DNA of 64,000 bases from Bacillus sp. FJAT-26390 (GCF_001682865.1 NZ_MAQX01000001.1:558001-622000); one strand, 5' to 3'; positions 7,196 to 15,407 are shown, numbered from the stretch's first letter. Notes: a model not told the origin generated them from the letters alone. Made by a program: numbers and translations.

Positions 7196-9499
7196 GTGAG
7201 CGATGCCATTAGGAGCACGACAAGCATTATTCTCGTTACCTACAATAAGCTTGATTACACGAAGCAATGCGTGGAGAGCATTCGCAGGCATACGCAGAAA
7301 GGCTGCTATGAGCTGATTATTGTAGATAACGGATCGACGGATGGTACGGTGGATTGGGCAACAAACGAAAGCGACATCATCGTCATCGACAACGGCAGCA
7401 ATGCAGGGTTTCCGAAGGGCTGCAATCAAGGGCTCGCAGCAGCCTCCGGCGAGCTGCTTATGTTGCTAAATAACGATACGATCGTCACGCCAGGCTGGCT
7501 TGACGGCTTAAAGCGCTGCTTGCTCAGCGATGAGCGAATTGGTGCGGTAGGCCCGGTAACGAACTCAGCGTCATACTGGACGACGATTCCGGTCACGTAC
7601 AAAACGATAGAGGAGATGGAGCTGTTCGCTTCCGCGCTGCATGCGATTCCCGACAAAACGAGGTGGGAGGAGCGCGTGAAGCTGGTTGGCTACTGCCTGC
7701 TTATGAAGCGGGAGGCTTGGGAGCGGGTCGGGCCGTTTGACGAGTGTTTCGGCATCGGGAACTTTGAGGATGATGACTACTGCTTGCGGCTTCGGATGGC
7801 AGGTTACCGGCTGCTGCTATGCGGAGATACGTTCATCCATCATTTCGGCAGCGTCTCCTTCAGCTCCGAGCCGGAGCTCTTCCGGCAAACTTTCAATAAC
7901 AATGCAAATGTTTTTAGAGTAAAGTGGGGCTTTGATCCAGGCGAGGCGACGTATATACGAATGGATTTTAGTACCGTCATACAGCGGGAGTCCCATGAAT
8001 ACAGGCGCGAGGACAGCTCCATCCTGGAAATCGGGTGCGGCTGCGGGGCAACGATCCTTCATTTGCTAAAGCAGTTTCCAGCTGCCAAATGGTACGGCGT
8101 CGAGCGTAATGAGCTTGCGGCGAGAGTTGCCGAGGCGTCAGGAATTACGGTGTTCCGCTCGAACGAGCCGGAGGACTGGACACTGCCCGACGAAGGGCTG
8201 GACGGGATTCTGATCGGAGATGCGCATGCCTATGGCACGCCGCAGTCCATGAAGCGGCTGGTCAGCCTGTTAAGGCCGGGAGGCTGGATCATCGGCTGCT
8301 TCGCGAATCGTTATTATTTTGAAAATATTAGGCAATATCTAGACCCAACAAATGTGAAGGCGCAGCGCCAAGCCGCCATTCAGTATACGAAGCAGCAGGT
8401 CAATCAGCTGTTCACGCAGTCAGGCTTTGCTTATGTGAAGGTGACGCTCGCGGAGCATAAACCGCAGGAGCACCTTGACTATATCAGGCTGCTGGAACAA
8501 GTAACGAACGAAATGATTTCAGATGAGCTTACTGCCGCATATCTGCTCGTATACGGCCGTGTTGCATCTTCCGTTCAGGAGCAGGAGCCAGAGGCAGTTG
8601 TAACACCGGCCGAGCCAGGGCGCGTCCATGACAGGGAGGGTAAATCGCTGGAAGACGTTAACGTGCAGAAGATTGAACCGGCAGCAGCCCTCAAGGCAAT
8701 GAAGCGGGAAATGCCTTCACCAGAGCGGCAGGAGCTATTAAAAGAGCAAAACGACGTACAGTTTACCGGCGAGCGGCTGGTTGTGAATCAGGCGGTTAAG
8801 CAAAGCTACAACAGCGTTTATCATGAGCATATGAGACGTTATGAATTTGCCGGTACGCGGGTAAAGGGACTGCGCGTTCTGGATGCCGCATGCGGAGCAG
8901 GTTACGGAAGCGCGATGCTGAAGCAGGCGGGTGCTGCCGAGGTGATAGGCATTGACGTTGACCGTGTGTCGCTTGAGCTTGCGGAGCGGGACTATGGCAG
9001 CGGCGGCGTGTCGTTTGTGAAGGGCGATGTGCTGCGGCTGCCCTTTGAGGATGAAGCCTTCGATGCGGTTGTCTCCTTCGAGACGATCGAGCATGTCGCT
9101 TCGGGAGCGGACTTTATTAAGGAGACGGCTAGGGTGCTAAAGGCTGGCGGATTGTTTATCGTATCGACGCCGAACCGCACCGTGACGAACACGCATATTT
9201 ATTTTGAGGAGCGGCCTTTTAACGAGCATCATCGCTTTGAGTACCGCACGGCAGAGCTGATCGGCGAGCTTGTCCAGCACTACGCGGTCGAGGCTGTGTA
9301 TGGGCAAAATGCGTTCGATGATTCCCTGTTTCCGGCAATGCGCTGGCTGCGGCAGACGAACGGCATCGCGCCGGGCCGGGGCAAGGAGCATAAGCGAGCT
9401 TGGACGCCGGATGAGCTGATCCCGCTTCATTTGCTTAAGAGTGCCGAGCCTATGTATGTGGTGGCGCTATGCCGGAAGACGAAGGGTTTGCAGGCTTGA
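7196..9499 (+). CDS. GT2 glycosyltransferase fused to two class I methyltransferase-type domains
   Basis: A 767-residue multidomain protein. The GTG at 7196 is preferred over the TTG at 7181 because GAGGGGG lies 6 nt upstream. Residues about 8-215 form a family 2 glycosyltransferase (SIILVTYNKLDYTKQCVESI; NNDTIVTPGW; GNFEDDDYCLRLRMAGYRL), which transfers a sugar from a nucleotide sugar. Residues about 270-390 look like a SAM-binding Rossmann domain (ILEIGCGCGATI). A charged linker follows, then a second, more canonical methyltransferase at about 555-680 (VLDAACGAGYGSAMLKQAG; SFETIEHV). No signal peptide, so it should act in the cytoplasm on a glycan precursor. It stands alone between the ger and thiamine operons; the acceptor is unknown. 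A cell-surface or spore-surface polysaccharide is a guess from the domain set. Confidence 0.85.
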   Translation: MSDAIRSTTSIILVTYNKLDYTKQCVESIRRHTQKGCYELIIVDNGSTDGTVDWATNESDIIVIDNGSNAGFPKGCNQGLAAASGELLMLLNNDTIVTPGWLDGLKRCLLSDERIGAVGPVTNSASYWTTIPVTYKTIEEMELFASALHAIPDKTRWEERVKLVGYCLLMKREAWERVGPFDECFGIGNFEDDDYCLRLRMAGYRLLLCGDTFIHHFGSVSFSSEPELFRQTFNNNANVFRVKWGFDPGEATYIRMDFSTVIQRESHEYRREDSSILEIGCGCGATILHLLKQFPAAKWYGVERNELAARVAEASGITVFRSNEPEDWTLPDEGLDGILIGDAHAYGTPQSMKRLVSLLRPGGWIIGCFANRYYFENIRQYLDPTNVKAQRQAAIQYTKQQVNQLFTQSGFAYVKVTLAEHKPQEHLDYIRLLEQVTNEMISDELTAAYLLVYGRVASSVQEQEPEAVVTPAEPGRVHDREGKSLEDVNVQKIEPAAALKAMKREMPSPERQELLKEQNDVQFTGERLVVNQAVKQSYNSVYHEHMRRYEFAGTRVKGLRVLDAACGAGYGSAMLKQAGAAEVIGIDVDRVSLELAERDYGSGGVSFVKGDVLRLPFEDEAFDAVVSFETIEHVASGADFIKETARVLKAGGLFIVSTPNRTVTNTHIYFEERPFNEHHRFEYRTAELIGELVQHYAVEAVYGQNAFDDSLFPAMRWLRQTNGIAPGRGKEHKRAWTPDELIPLHLLKSAEPMYVVALCRKTKGLQA

Positions 9500-9514
9500 T
9501 GATAATCATTTTCA
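9500..9514. promoter_or_regulatory. Possible Fur-like box
   Basis: TGATAATCATTTTCA differs by one base from the 7-1-7 inverted repeat TGATAAT-N-ATTATCA used by Fur-type regulators in Bacillus. It lies about 30 nt upstream of the likely -10 (TATACA preceded by TG, near 9543-9551) of the thiamine operon. It overlaps the last base area of the preceding gene and could be chance. Confidence 0.3.
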
Positions 9515-9577
9515 AAAAAAGAGTAGCATTATGATTGGGTTTTGCTATACAATTGAAAGTATTGACGAACCGAATAT

Positions 9578-9675
9578 GTTCCGGGGAGCTGGTTAGGCCG
9601 GCTGAGAGGGAATTATCTGTACAATTCCGACCCGTTAAACCTGATCTGGATAATGCCAGCGTAGGGACAGAAGCT
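9578..9675 (+). promoter_or_regulatory. TPP riboswitch (THI element)
   Basis: Conserved THI-box parts are present in order: CCGGGGAGCTGG (from 9581), GGCTGAGAGGGA (9599-9611), GACCCGTTAAACCTGATCTG (9629-9648) and GGATAATGCCAGCGTAGGGA (9647-9666). It binds thiamine pyrophosphate and, with the terminator at 9749-9779, should stop transcription when TPP is plentiful. The 9500-9856 gap is therefore a promoter-riboswitch-terminator leader. The exact ends are approximate. Confidence 0.95.
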
Positions 9676-9748
9676 CTGTTTATTCAGCAAGCCTGATCTT
9701 AGCGATCAAGCCTTTGCTGCTTCAAACAGCTGCACAGCCAATCACATG

Positions 9749-9779
9749 GCGTCCTCCGGATTAGGGGGACGCTTTTTTT
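9749..9779 (+). terminator. Riboswitch expression-platform terminator
   Basis: GCGTCC (9749-9754) pairs with GGACGC (9767-9772), with additional pairs inside, followed by seven T residues. It lies between the TPP aptamer and the first transporter gene, as expected for a transcription-terminating thiamine riboswitch. Confidence 0.88.
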
Positions 9780-9856
9780 AATTGTTGCCAACCGGACACT
9801 GATGCGGACTCGTCATTTTACACAAATAGAAGCAGTGAGAGGGGAACAAACACATC

Positions 9857-10903
9857 ATGAATCAGAAGAAAACGGGTCGCCAATCATGGAGAATAGTAGC
9901 GGCTATGCTCGTATTCGTCATGGCGCTGGCAGGCTGCGGCACAAACAACAACGCGCCGGAAGCGAGCAAGCCGCCGCAAGAGCAAGAGGGAGCAGCGGAC
10001 AAGCCGCTGGAGAAGGTGCAGGTTGTACTGGACTGGACGCCTAACACGAATCATACCGGACTTTATGTAGCAAGAGATAAAGGTTTTTTCAAGGAGCAGG
10101 GGCTTGACGTTGAAATTATTCAGCCTGGCCAAAGCGGCGCCGATCAAATGGTAGCCTCGGGCAATGTGCAGTTCGGCGTAAGCTATCAAGAATCGATTAC
10201 CATGGCTCGGATCGCAGGCGTTCCGCTCGTGTCGATTGCAGCGGTCATTCAGCATAACACTTCAGGCTTCGCCTCTCCGGTTGCGAAAGGCATTGACTCG
10301 CCGGAGAAATTCGAAGGCAAAACCTATGGCGGCTGGGGCGCTCCTGTCGAGGAGGCGGTCATTCAATCGCTAATGCAGGAGAAGGGCGCGGATGTCAGCA
10401 AAGTAAACCTGATCAGCATCGGCGACAGCGATTTCTTCACGGCGGTTAAGCGCGATATTGATTTTGCATGGATTTATTATGCTTGGACAGGTGTGGAAGC
10501 AGAGCTTCGCGGCGAAAAAATCAACATGGTTTATTTGACCGATTACAGCGACAAACTGGATTATTATACGCCGGTGCTGACGACAAGCGAGAAGATGATT
10601 AAAGAGAAGCCGGAGCTTGTTAAGGCATTCACGGCTGCGGCGGCAAAAGGTTACCAATACGCGATCGGCAATCCGGAGGATGCGGCAGAGATTTTGATTA
10701 AAGCGGAGCCGGATTTGAACGCGGATCTCGTGCGCGCAAGCCAAAAATGGCTAAGCCCGAAATATCAGGACGACGCGCCGCGTTGGGGCGAGCAAAAGCT
10801 TAGCGTATGGGAAAATTACGCGAGCTGGATGTTCGAGCACAAGCTGCTGGAGAAAGAGCTTGAAGCGGACAAAGCCTTTACGAACGAATTTTTGCCGGAA
10901 TAA
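9857..10903 (+). CDS. thiY: ABC transporter substrate-binding lipoprotein, ThiY-like (thiamine pyrimidine precursor)
   Basis: A 348-residue lipoprotein with lipobox ALAGC (Cys27). The mature part begins with VVLDWTPNTNHTGLYVARDK, the signature of the NMT1/THI5-like family that binds thiamine pyrimidine moieties such as HMP or formylaminopyrimidine. Being first behind a TPP riboswitch and followed by permease and ATPase genes, it most likely captures a pyrimidine precursor outside the membrane for import. Which pyrimidine it binds cannot be told from sequence. Confidence 0.9.
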   Translation: MNQKKTGRQSWRIVAAMLVFVMALAGCGTNNNAPEASKPPQEQEGAADKPLEKVQVVLDWTPNTNHTGLYVARDKGFFKEQGLDVEIIQPGQSGADQMVASGNVQFGVSYQESITMARIAGVPLVSIAAVIQHNTSGFASPVAKGIDSPEKFEGKTYGGWGAPVEEAVIQSLMQEKGADVSKVNLISIGDSDFFTAVKRDIDFAWIYYAWTGVEAELRGEKINMVYLTDYSDKLDYYTPVLTTSEKMIKEKPELVKAFTAAAAKGYQYAIGNPEDAAEILIKAEPDLNADLVRASQKWLSPKYQDDAPRWGEQKLSVWENYASWMFEHKLLEKELEADKAFTNEFLPE

Positions 10904-10915
10904 AGGAACATAGGG

Positions 10916-10936
10916 AGGCGGCAGCATCTGCCGCCT
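10916..10936 (+). other. Intercistronic hairpin in the thiamine operon
   Basis: AGGCGGCAG (10916-10924) and CTGCCGCCT (10928-10936) form a perfect 9-bp stem with a CAT loop right after the binding-protein gene. There is no T run, so it is more likely to stabilise the upstream message or limit readthrough than to terminate fully. Such hairpins often keep binding-protein levels above those of the permease. Confidence 0.6.
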
Positions 10937-10969
10937 TGCGCCAACATCGATGAGAAAGAAGGAATTCTA

Positions 10970-11272
10970 ATGGCAAACGCATTAGTAAGCATTCAAATCC
11001 TGCCGACTACGCCGGGTGGCGAGAGTGTTATCCCTTACGTGGACCGGGCAATCGAGATCATCAAAGCAGCGGGTGTACCGTACCGCGTAGCGCCGCTTGA
11101 AACGACGATGGAGGGCGAGCTCAGCCATCTGCTTGGCGTAGTGCAGTCGATGAGCGAAGCGATGACGGAGATGGGCTGTCCATCTGTCATTTCACAAATC
11201 AAAATTTACTACAATCCGGCTAATGGCGCCTCGATGGGCAGGCTGCTCGAGAAATATCCAGATGGGCAATAA
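10970..11272 (+). CDS. MTH1187/YkoF-type thiamine-binding family protein
   Basis: A 100-residue soluble protein of the MTH1187 (DUF77, 'thiamine-binding protein') family, related to the repeats of YkoF that bind thiamine or its pyrimidine. The pattern MANALVSIQILPTT, then YVDRAIEII and the late segment TEMGCPSVISQIKIYYN fit. No signal peptide. It sits between the binding protein and permease genes of a TPP-controlled operon, so a role in intracellular handling of thiamine or its precursor is likely. The stop overlaps the next start by 11 nt. Confidence 0.88.
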   Translation: MANALVSIQILPTTPGGESVIPYVDRAIEIIKAAGVPYRVAPLETTMEGELSHLLGVVQSMSEAMTEMGCPSVISQIKIYYNPANGASMGRLLEKYPDGQ

Positions 11273-12035
11273 GAGAACGCTTTGGTCCCAAACCTGGCCG
11301 CCATCAGCAGTGCTTATCGCGCTAATTGCTTGCTGGCAGGCAGCAACCGCGCTTGGGTTGTTCCAAGAGTGGCTGATTCCGTCTCCTATCTCAATCGTTC
11401 AAGAAGCAATCGATATTTGGCCAAGGCTAATGATGCATACAGAAGCGACGGTGCAGCTTACGCTAATCGGCTTCGTGGGGGGATCGGCGGTGGGCTTCGT
11501 GCTCGCCGCTTTGCTGCATTTAATTCCCGGCGTACGTACGGCGGTATACCCTTTGCTCGTTTTGACGCAAAACGTACCCATTATAGCGATTGCGCCTATT
11601 TTGACGATGCTGCTCGGCTGGGGTTTGCTGCCGAAGGCGCTGCTTGTCATTATGGTATGTTTTTTCCCAATAACGGTTGCGATGCTGGGCGGCTTAATGA
11701 ACACCGACGCGCAGCTGCGCAACTATTTGCAAATGATCGGGATTCGCAAGTGGCAGCTATTTTGGCGATTGGAGCTGCCGCACGCCATTGTCCATCTGTT
11801 TTCCGGATTAAAAATCGCGGCCTCCTACAGCGTGCTCAGCGCGGTTGTAGCCGAATGGCTCGGTACGAATAAAGGACTGGGCTCGTTTATGCTCATTTCG
11901 TCCAAAGGTTTTATGCCCGATCGCGTGTTCGCGGCGGTCATCATTATCGTTGCGCTTAGCCTGACGTTATTTGGTCTAGTCACTTTGGCGGAGCGTCTTG
12001 TCATTCGTTGGCGCCCTAAGAAAGAGGTGAGGTAG
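11262..12035 (+). CDS. thiX: ABC transporter permease, ThiX-like
   Basis: A 257-residue membrane protein of the BPD_transp_1 family with about six helices. The ATG at 11262 overlaps the preceding stop by 11 nt; a more upstream in-frame codon (11223) would lie deep inside the previous gene. The EAA-type loop before the last helices is visible (LQMIGIRKWQLFWRLELPHA). It forms the channel of the thiamine-precursor importer with the ATPase next to it. Confidence 0.9.
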   Translation: MGNKRTLWSQTWPPSAVLIALIACWQAATALGLFQEWLIPSPISIVQEAIDIWPRLMMHTEATVQLTLIGFVGGSAVGFVLAALLHLIPGVRTAVYPLLVLTQNVPIIAIAPILTMLLGWGLLPKALLVIMVCFFPITVAMLGGLMNTDAQLRNYLQMIGIRKWQLFWRLELPHAIVHLFSGLKIAASYSVLSAVVAEWLGTNKGLGSFMLISSKGFMPDRVFAAVIIIVALSLTLFGLVTLAERLVIRWRPKKEVR

Positions 12036-12038
12036 CGA

Positions 12039-12833
12039 ATGAGCAATATAAATGAGAATCTGCAGGCGACGTTGCAGGTGCAGGGCATCCGCAAGCGATT
12101 TGGGCAAGGCGCCTCGAGCAAAGAGGTGCTGGCGGGCTTATCGTTTTCCGTAGCGGATGGGGAATTCGTCTCCATTATAGGACCCTCTGGCAGCGGAAAA
12201 ACGACCTTGTTTCAAGTGATTGGCGGCCTTGAGCGGCCATCGGAAGGCGAGATATGGATCGACGGCAAGCAAACGACCGGCGAGCGGGGACATATTTCAT
12301 ATATGCCGCAGCAATCTTCACTGCTCCCTTGGCAAACCGTTGCCGGCAACATTGAGCTGTCGCTTACGATCTCAGGCGTTGACCGAAAATCGGCGAAGGA
12401 GAAAACAAAAGAGTGGCTGGAGCGGATTGGGCTGCATGAATATGCGAATTCCTATCCGCATGTGTTGTCCGGCGGCATGCAGCAGCGAGTTTCCTTTCTT
12501 CGGGCTTTGCTTGCGCCGCAGAATCTGATGCTGCTCGATGAGCCGTTTGGCGCCTTGGATGCTTTGACGCGGCAGCAAATGCAGCAGTGGCTCATGTCGA
12601 TCTGGGAGCATAACCGCAGATCGGTGCTGCTCGTTACGCATAGCATCGAAGAAGCCTTGTATTTGTCCGATCGGATTATCGTGCTGTCCGCTTCGCCTGC
12701 CGTAGTGCTCGAGGAATTTCAGGTACCGTTTGAGCGTCCGCGCCATGAAGCATTATGGACAGATCCGCTGTTCAATACGTTGAAGCAGCGTATTTATGAG
12801 CTGCTTAAGGTTGGCGCGAAGGAGGGGAGCTAA
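12039..12833 (+). CDS. thiZ: ABC transporter ATP-binding protein, ThiZ-like
   Basis: A 264-residue ATPase. Walker A is GPSGSGKTT, the Q-loop region is SYMPQQSSLLPW, the signature is LSGGMQQRV and Walker B is LMLLDEPFGALD, followed by the switch His (LLVTHSIEEAL). The family resembles nitrate/sulfonate/taurine-type ATPases, which includes the ThiZ group. It has an AGAGGTGAGG site and follows the permease gene by 3 nt, completing the import system. Confidence 0.92.
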   Translation: MSNINENLQATLQVQGIRKRFGQGASSKEVLAGLSFSVADGEFVSIIGPSGSGKTTLFQVIGGLERPSEGEIWIDGKQTTGERGHISYMPQQSSLLPWQTVAGNIELSLTISGVDRKSAKEKTKEWLERIGLHEYANSYPHVLSGGMQQRVSFLRALLAPQNLMLLDEPFGALDALTRQQMQQWLMSIWEHNRRSVLLVTHSIEEALYLSDRIIVLSASPAVVLEEFQVPFERPRHEALWTDPLFNTLKQRIYELLKVGAKEGS

Positions 12834-12836
12834 CAG

Positions 12837-13694
12837 GTGGCTGCAGCATTTGGTTGGAACGAGCGTGAGGAGCAATCGGCTTTAAAGACTGCATGGACCG
12901 CAGGGGCATGCATAGACGCACATCTCCATCTCGATTTATATGCGGAGGAGGAGCGGGATTCGCTGCTGGAGGACGCCTTCGCGGAAGGCGTTGCAGCGGT
13001 GGTTGCCGTCTCGATGCATTTGCAATCCTCGGTGGTGAACCGTGAAATCGCGAATCGCTTTGACGGACGGGTGCATCCGGCCTACGGCTTTCATCCGGAG
13101 CAGCCGCTTCCACCCGAAGCGGAGCTGGATGAGCTGTTCGCGTGGATTCGGCTTCGCCATGCGGCGGGTGAGAGATTTGCGATCGGCGAGGTTGGATTGC
13201 CGTATTATACGCGGTTAGAAGCATCGCAAGCGGGTTTGCCATTTGACGAAAAGCCGTATTTGGAGCTGCTTGAGCGCTTCGCTGCACTTGCCGGTGAGCT
13301 CGATCGTCCGATTGTGCTGCATGCGGTATATGAGGATGCGGACAAAGCTTGCGACTTATTAGAGAAGCACGGCGTACGCAGGGCGCACTTTCACTGGTTC
13401 AAGGGCAGTGAGGACGTCGTTCGCCGGATGGCTGCCAGCGGCTACATGGTCTCGATTACGCCGGACGTTGCGTACGAGGAAGAGATTCAGCGCCTTGTCG
13501 CGCAGTATCGGGTGGAGCAGCTCATGGTTGAAACGGACGGACCGTGGCCGTTCGAAGGGCCTTATGCCGGCCAGCCGACACGCCCAGCGATGGCTGCCGA
13601 TGCAGCTAAGCATATCGCTCAGATTAAGCAGCTGCCCGCTTTACAGGCCGCGGAAATATTGCTTGCCAATACGCGGCGGTTTTACGGACTCTAG
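12837..13694 (+). CDS. TatD family metal-dependent hydrolase in the thiamine operon
   Basis: A 285-residue TIM-barrel hydrolase with GTG start and GGAGGGGAG upstream. Metal-site motifs of the TatD family are visible: DAHLHLD near residue 24, GEVGLPYY in the middle, LHAVYED, HFHWFKG and VETDGPWPF near the C-terminus. TatD proteins are known as nucleases or hydrolases. Placement 3 nt after the ATPase gene, inside the TPP-controlled operon, suggests it acts on an imported pyrimidine or thiamine breakdown product, perhaps the job done elsewhere by YlmB. That role is inference. The N-terminal 20 residues are not typical of TatD and the GTG start might be too early. Confidence 0.85.
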   Translation: MAAAFGWNEREEQSALKTAWTAGACIDAHLHLDLYAEEERDSLLEDAFAEGVAAVVAVSMHLQSSVVNREIANRFDGRVHPAYGFHPEQPLPPEAELDELFAWIRLRHAAGERFAIGEVGLPYYTRLEASQAGLPFDEKPYLELLERFAALAGELDRPIVLHAVYEDADKACDLLEKHGVRRAHFHWFKGSEDVVRRMAASGYMVSITPDVAYEEEIQRLVAQYRVEQLMVETDGPWPFEGPYAGQPTRPAMAADAAKHIAQIKQLPALQAAEILLANTRRFYGL

Positions 13695-13708
13695 TCGTTT
13701 AAATTAGG

Positions 13709-13745
13709 GCTGCCATGCAGAATGAAAGATTCTGCATGGCGGCCT
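13709..13745 (+). terminator. Terminator of the thiamine operon
   Basis: GCCATGCAGAAT (13712-13723) pairs perfectly with ATTCTGCATGGC (13729-13740) around a GAAAG loop, followed by a T-rich stretch (CTTTGCTTTTGCTT). Confidence 0.8.
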
Positions 13746-13861
13746 TTGCTTTTGCTTGCTACAATCGTACCGCTTTGTCCATTGCAATTGCCGCATCCGC
13801 CGCATACAAAGATAAGGACAGGGTAACGAGGCGTGCCACGTAGGCAGAAGGGGGTCAGGAG

Positions 13862-14635
13862 ATGGCAAAGCTGACAAAAGAACAATTTATCGAGACATTA
13901 GCGCCGATTGTATTGCGGGTTAAGCGAGAAGGATCACCAATGTTTCCATCCGTTCGATTAGCGCAAAATCTTCTTGAAACAGGAGGCGTCATTCATTCTT
14001 GGAATAATTTAGGCGGAATAAAGGTTGGCAGCGGGCAGACGAACGCATATTGGCATGGCAAAGCGGTAGTAAAAGGAACCTGGGAAGTTGTCGATGGGCG
14101 CAGCTCAAAAACAAAAGCCGCGTTTCGAGCCTATGACAGCGTGTATGATTTTTATAAGGATTTGGATTTGCTGCTGGCAACTCCGAGGTATGAGCGCGTT
14201 CGCCGTGCTGTAACGCCGGAGCAGCAGGCTGACATGCTGTTCGCATGCGGCTATGCAACCGATCCCGCATATCCAGCTAAACTAAAATCTATTATTACGC
14301 AGTATAATTTGAAAAAATATGATGCTTTAAGCCTTCAGCAGGAGCCAAAGCCGGAGAAGCTCAAGGATGCTGAGCATGTTGATGTTGAATACAAGGACAA
14401 GGTTATATCGGATGGTTACCTGCTTAACGGGGTGACTTGGGTGCCTGCAAGGGCGCTTGGCGAAGCGCTTGGCGCGAAGATTAGTTGGACGGGAACGCAT
14501 GTAACCGTAAATGGCAAAGAGCTAGAATCCATTTTGTCCGAAGCGACGGGTTATGTTCAGGTTCGCGCTCTGGCAGCAGAGCTTGGGCTTGCCGCAAGCT
14601 GGGACCCGGCAGCGCGTATTATTTTGCTTACGTAA
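13862..14635 (+). CDS. Glucosaminidase-domain protein with copper-amine-oxidase-N-like C-terminal domain
   Basis: A 257-residue protein. Residues about 5-155 match the glucosaminidase (FlgJ/LytG-like) fold: PSVRLAQNLLETGG with the catalytic-type Glu, then SWNNLGGIK and AFRAYDSVYDFYKD. Residues about 175-257 (GVTWVPARALGEALGAKISW; YVQVRALAAELGLAASWDP) resemble the copper amine oxidase N-terminal/stalk domain that Paenibacillaceae often attach to wall proteins. There is no signal peptide, unusual for a peptidoglycan hydrolase; it could be released by lysis, be holin-dependent as in phages, or act in the mother cell. The preceding terminator and following terminator show it is monocistronic. Confidence 0.82.
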   Translation: MAKLTKEQFIETLAPIVLRVKREGSPMFPSVRLAQNLLETGGVIHSWNNLGGIKVGSGQTNAYWHGKAVVKGTWEVVDGRSSKTKAAFRAYDSVYDFYKDLDLLLATPRYERVRRAVTPEQQADMLFACGYATDPAYPAKLKSIITQYNLKKYDALSLQQEPKPEKLKDAEHVDVEYKDKVISDGYLLNGVTWVPARALGEALGAKISWTGTHVTVNGKELESILSEATGYVQVRALAAELGLAASWDPAARIILLT

Positions 14636-14662
14636 GAAGAGTCATAAGCTTAGCGTAAAATA

Positions 14663-14691
14663 AAGCCAGCGGGCAGCCGCTGGCTTGGTTT
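14663..14691 (+). terminator. Rho-independent terminator
   Basis: AAGCCAGCGG (14663-14672) pairs with CCGCTGGCTT (14677-14686), a 10-bp perfect stem with a 4-nt loop, then GGTTTTTG. It ends the glucosaminidase gene and faces the convergent nucleotidyltransferase gene. Confidence 0.88.
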
Positions 14692-14700
14692 TTGTACGGA

Positions 14701-15291
14701 TTACTCGAATCTATTAGACCGCTCCGGCTCAACAATCCTTACCAGCGGCCAAATTTGCTGCCAGTTCTTGTTCGCTATACGCGACTCGTAGTGCTTCATC
14801 TTCTCATTCGAGCCAGCAAAAAAGGGAGTCGGCTTGACCTCCATATGAATGACATCGTCGATTCCGCAAGGGGCGGCCAGTACAACATTATAATGATGAT
14901 TAAGCGTAAGTCCGAGCGCTGTAGCGGTCTCTGGAAATTTGGAGATAGCATCAACGGAGGATGTATAAGGCAGCGCATGGTCGATGAGATGCATTCTTGC
15001 CTCGTTTTTAACGGACCAAGGGACAGTCGGATTCAAGGCTCGAAGCTCGGCTTCAAGCTTCTTCTCGACAGCTTCATCCAAATTGCTGGCATCGAAATAA
15101 ATGACATCTACGTCCGGTGTGGCTGTCCGCTGCGGATAGCCATGCAGCACGTCCCAAATTTTTGAGCGGATGAAGCCTGCGCATACCCACCAATCCGGCA
15201 ATTGCAGCATTTTGGCGGCGCTTAATACCTCCATCATCCATTTGTCTTCACGCACTAGCCGAATGATATCTTCTTCATTATGTATGCTCAA
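14701..15291 (-). CDS. Nucleotidyltransferase family protein (COG3575/PF06042 type)
   Basis: A 196-residue cytoplasmic protein. The motif WVCAGFIRSKIWD followed by TPDVDVIYFDASN has the Asp pair expected of the nucleotidyltransferase fold, and the rest fits the uncharacterised COG3575 group. Substrate and function are unknown. It starts with ATG; the region upstream is AT-rich. It is convergent with the glucosaminidase gene. Confidence 0.82.
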   Translation of the reverse strand: MSIHNEEDIIRLVREDKWMMEVLSAAKMLQLPDWWVCAGFIRSKIWDVLHGYPQRTATPDVDVIYFDASNLDEAVEKKLEAELRALNPTVPWSVKNEARMHLIDHALPYTSSVDAISKFPETATALGLTLNHHYNVVLAAPCGIDDVIHMEVKPTPFFAGSNEKMKHYESRIANKNWQQIWPLVRIVEPERSNRFE

Positions 15292-15338
15292 GGTTTAACC
15301 TCCACCTATGAAACCGTTTATTTAAAAGCACTGGGCAC

Positions 15339-15385
15339 AACGTAACCGGCATCCTGCCGCGAGCTGCGGGAATGCCGGTTTATGT
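15339..15385 (-). terminator. Terminator-like hairpin after a small membrane gene
   Basis: AACCGGCAT (15344-15352) pairs with ATGCCGGTT (15372-15380), with extra pairs inside (CCGC/GCGG) and outside. It lies just downstream of the 52-residue membrane protein gene on the minus strand. Confidence 0.65.
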
Positions 15386-15407
15386 TGCGCTGCATGGCTT
15401 ATGCCAT

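Noticed and set aside
11282..11872. 196-codon plus frame inside thiX
   Set aside because: Out of frame with the permease gene; product rich in Arg/Ala/Tyr with no family signs.
12805..13287. 160-codon minus frame opposite the TatD gene
   Set aside because: Pro/Arg/His-rich shadow of a conserved coding sequence.
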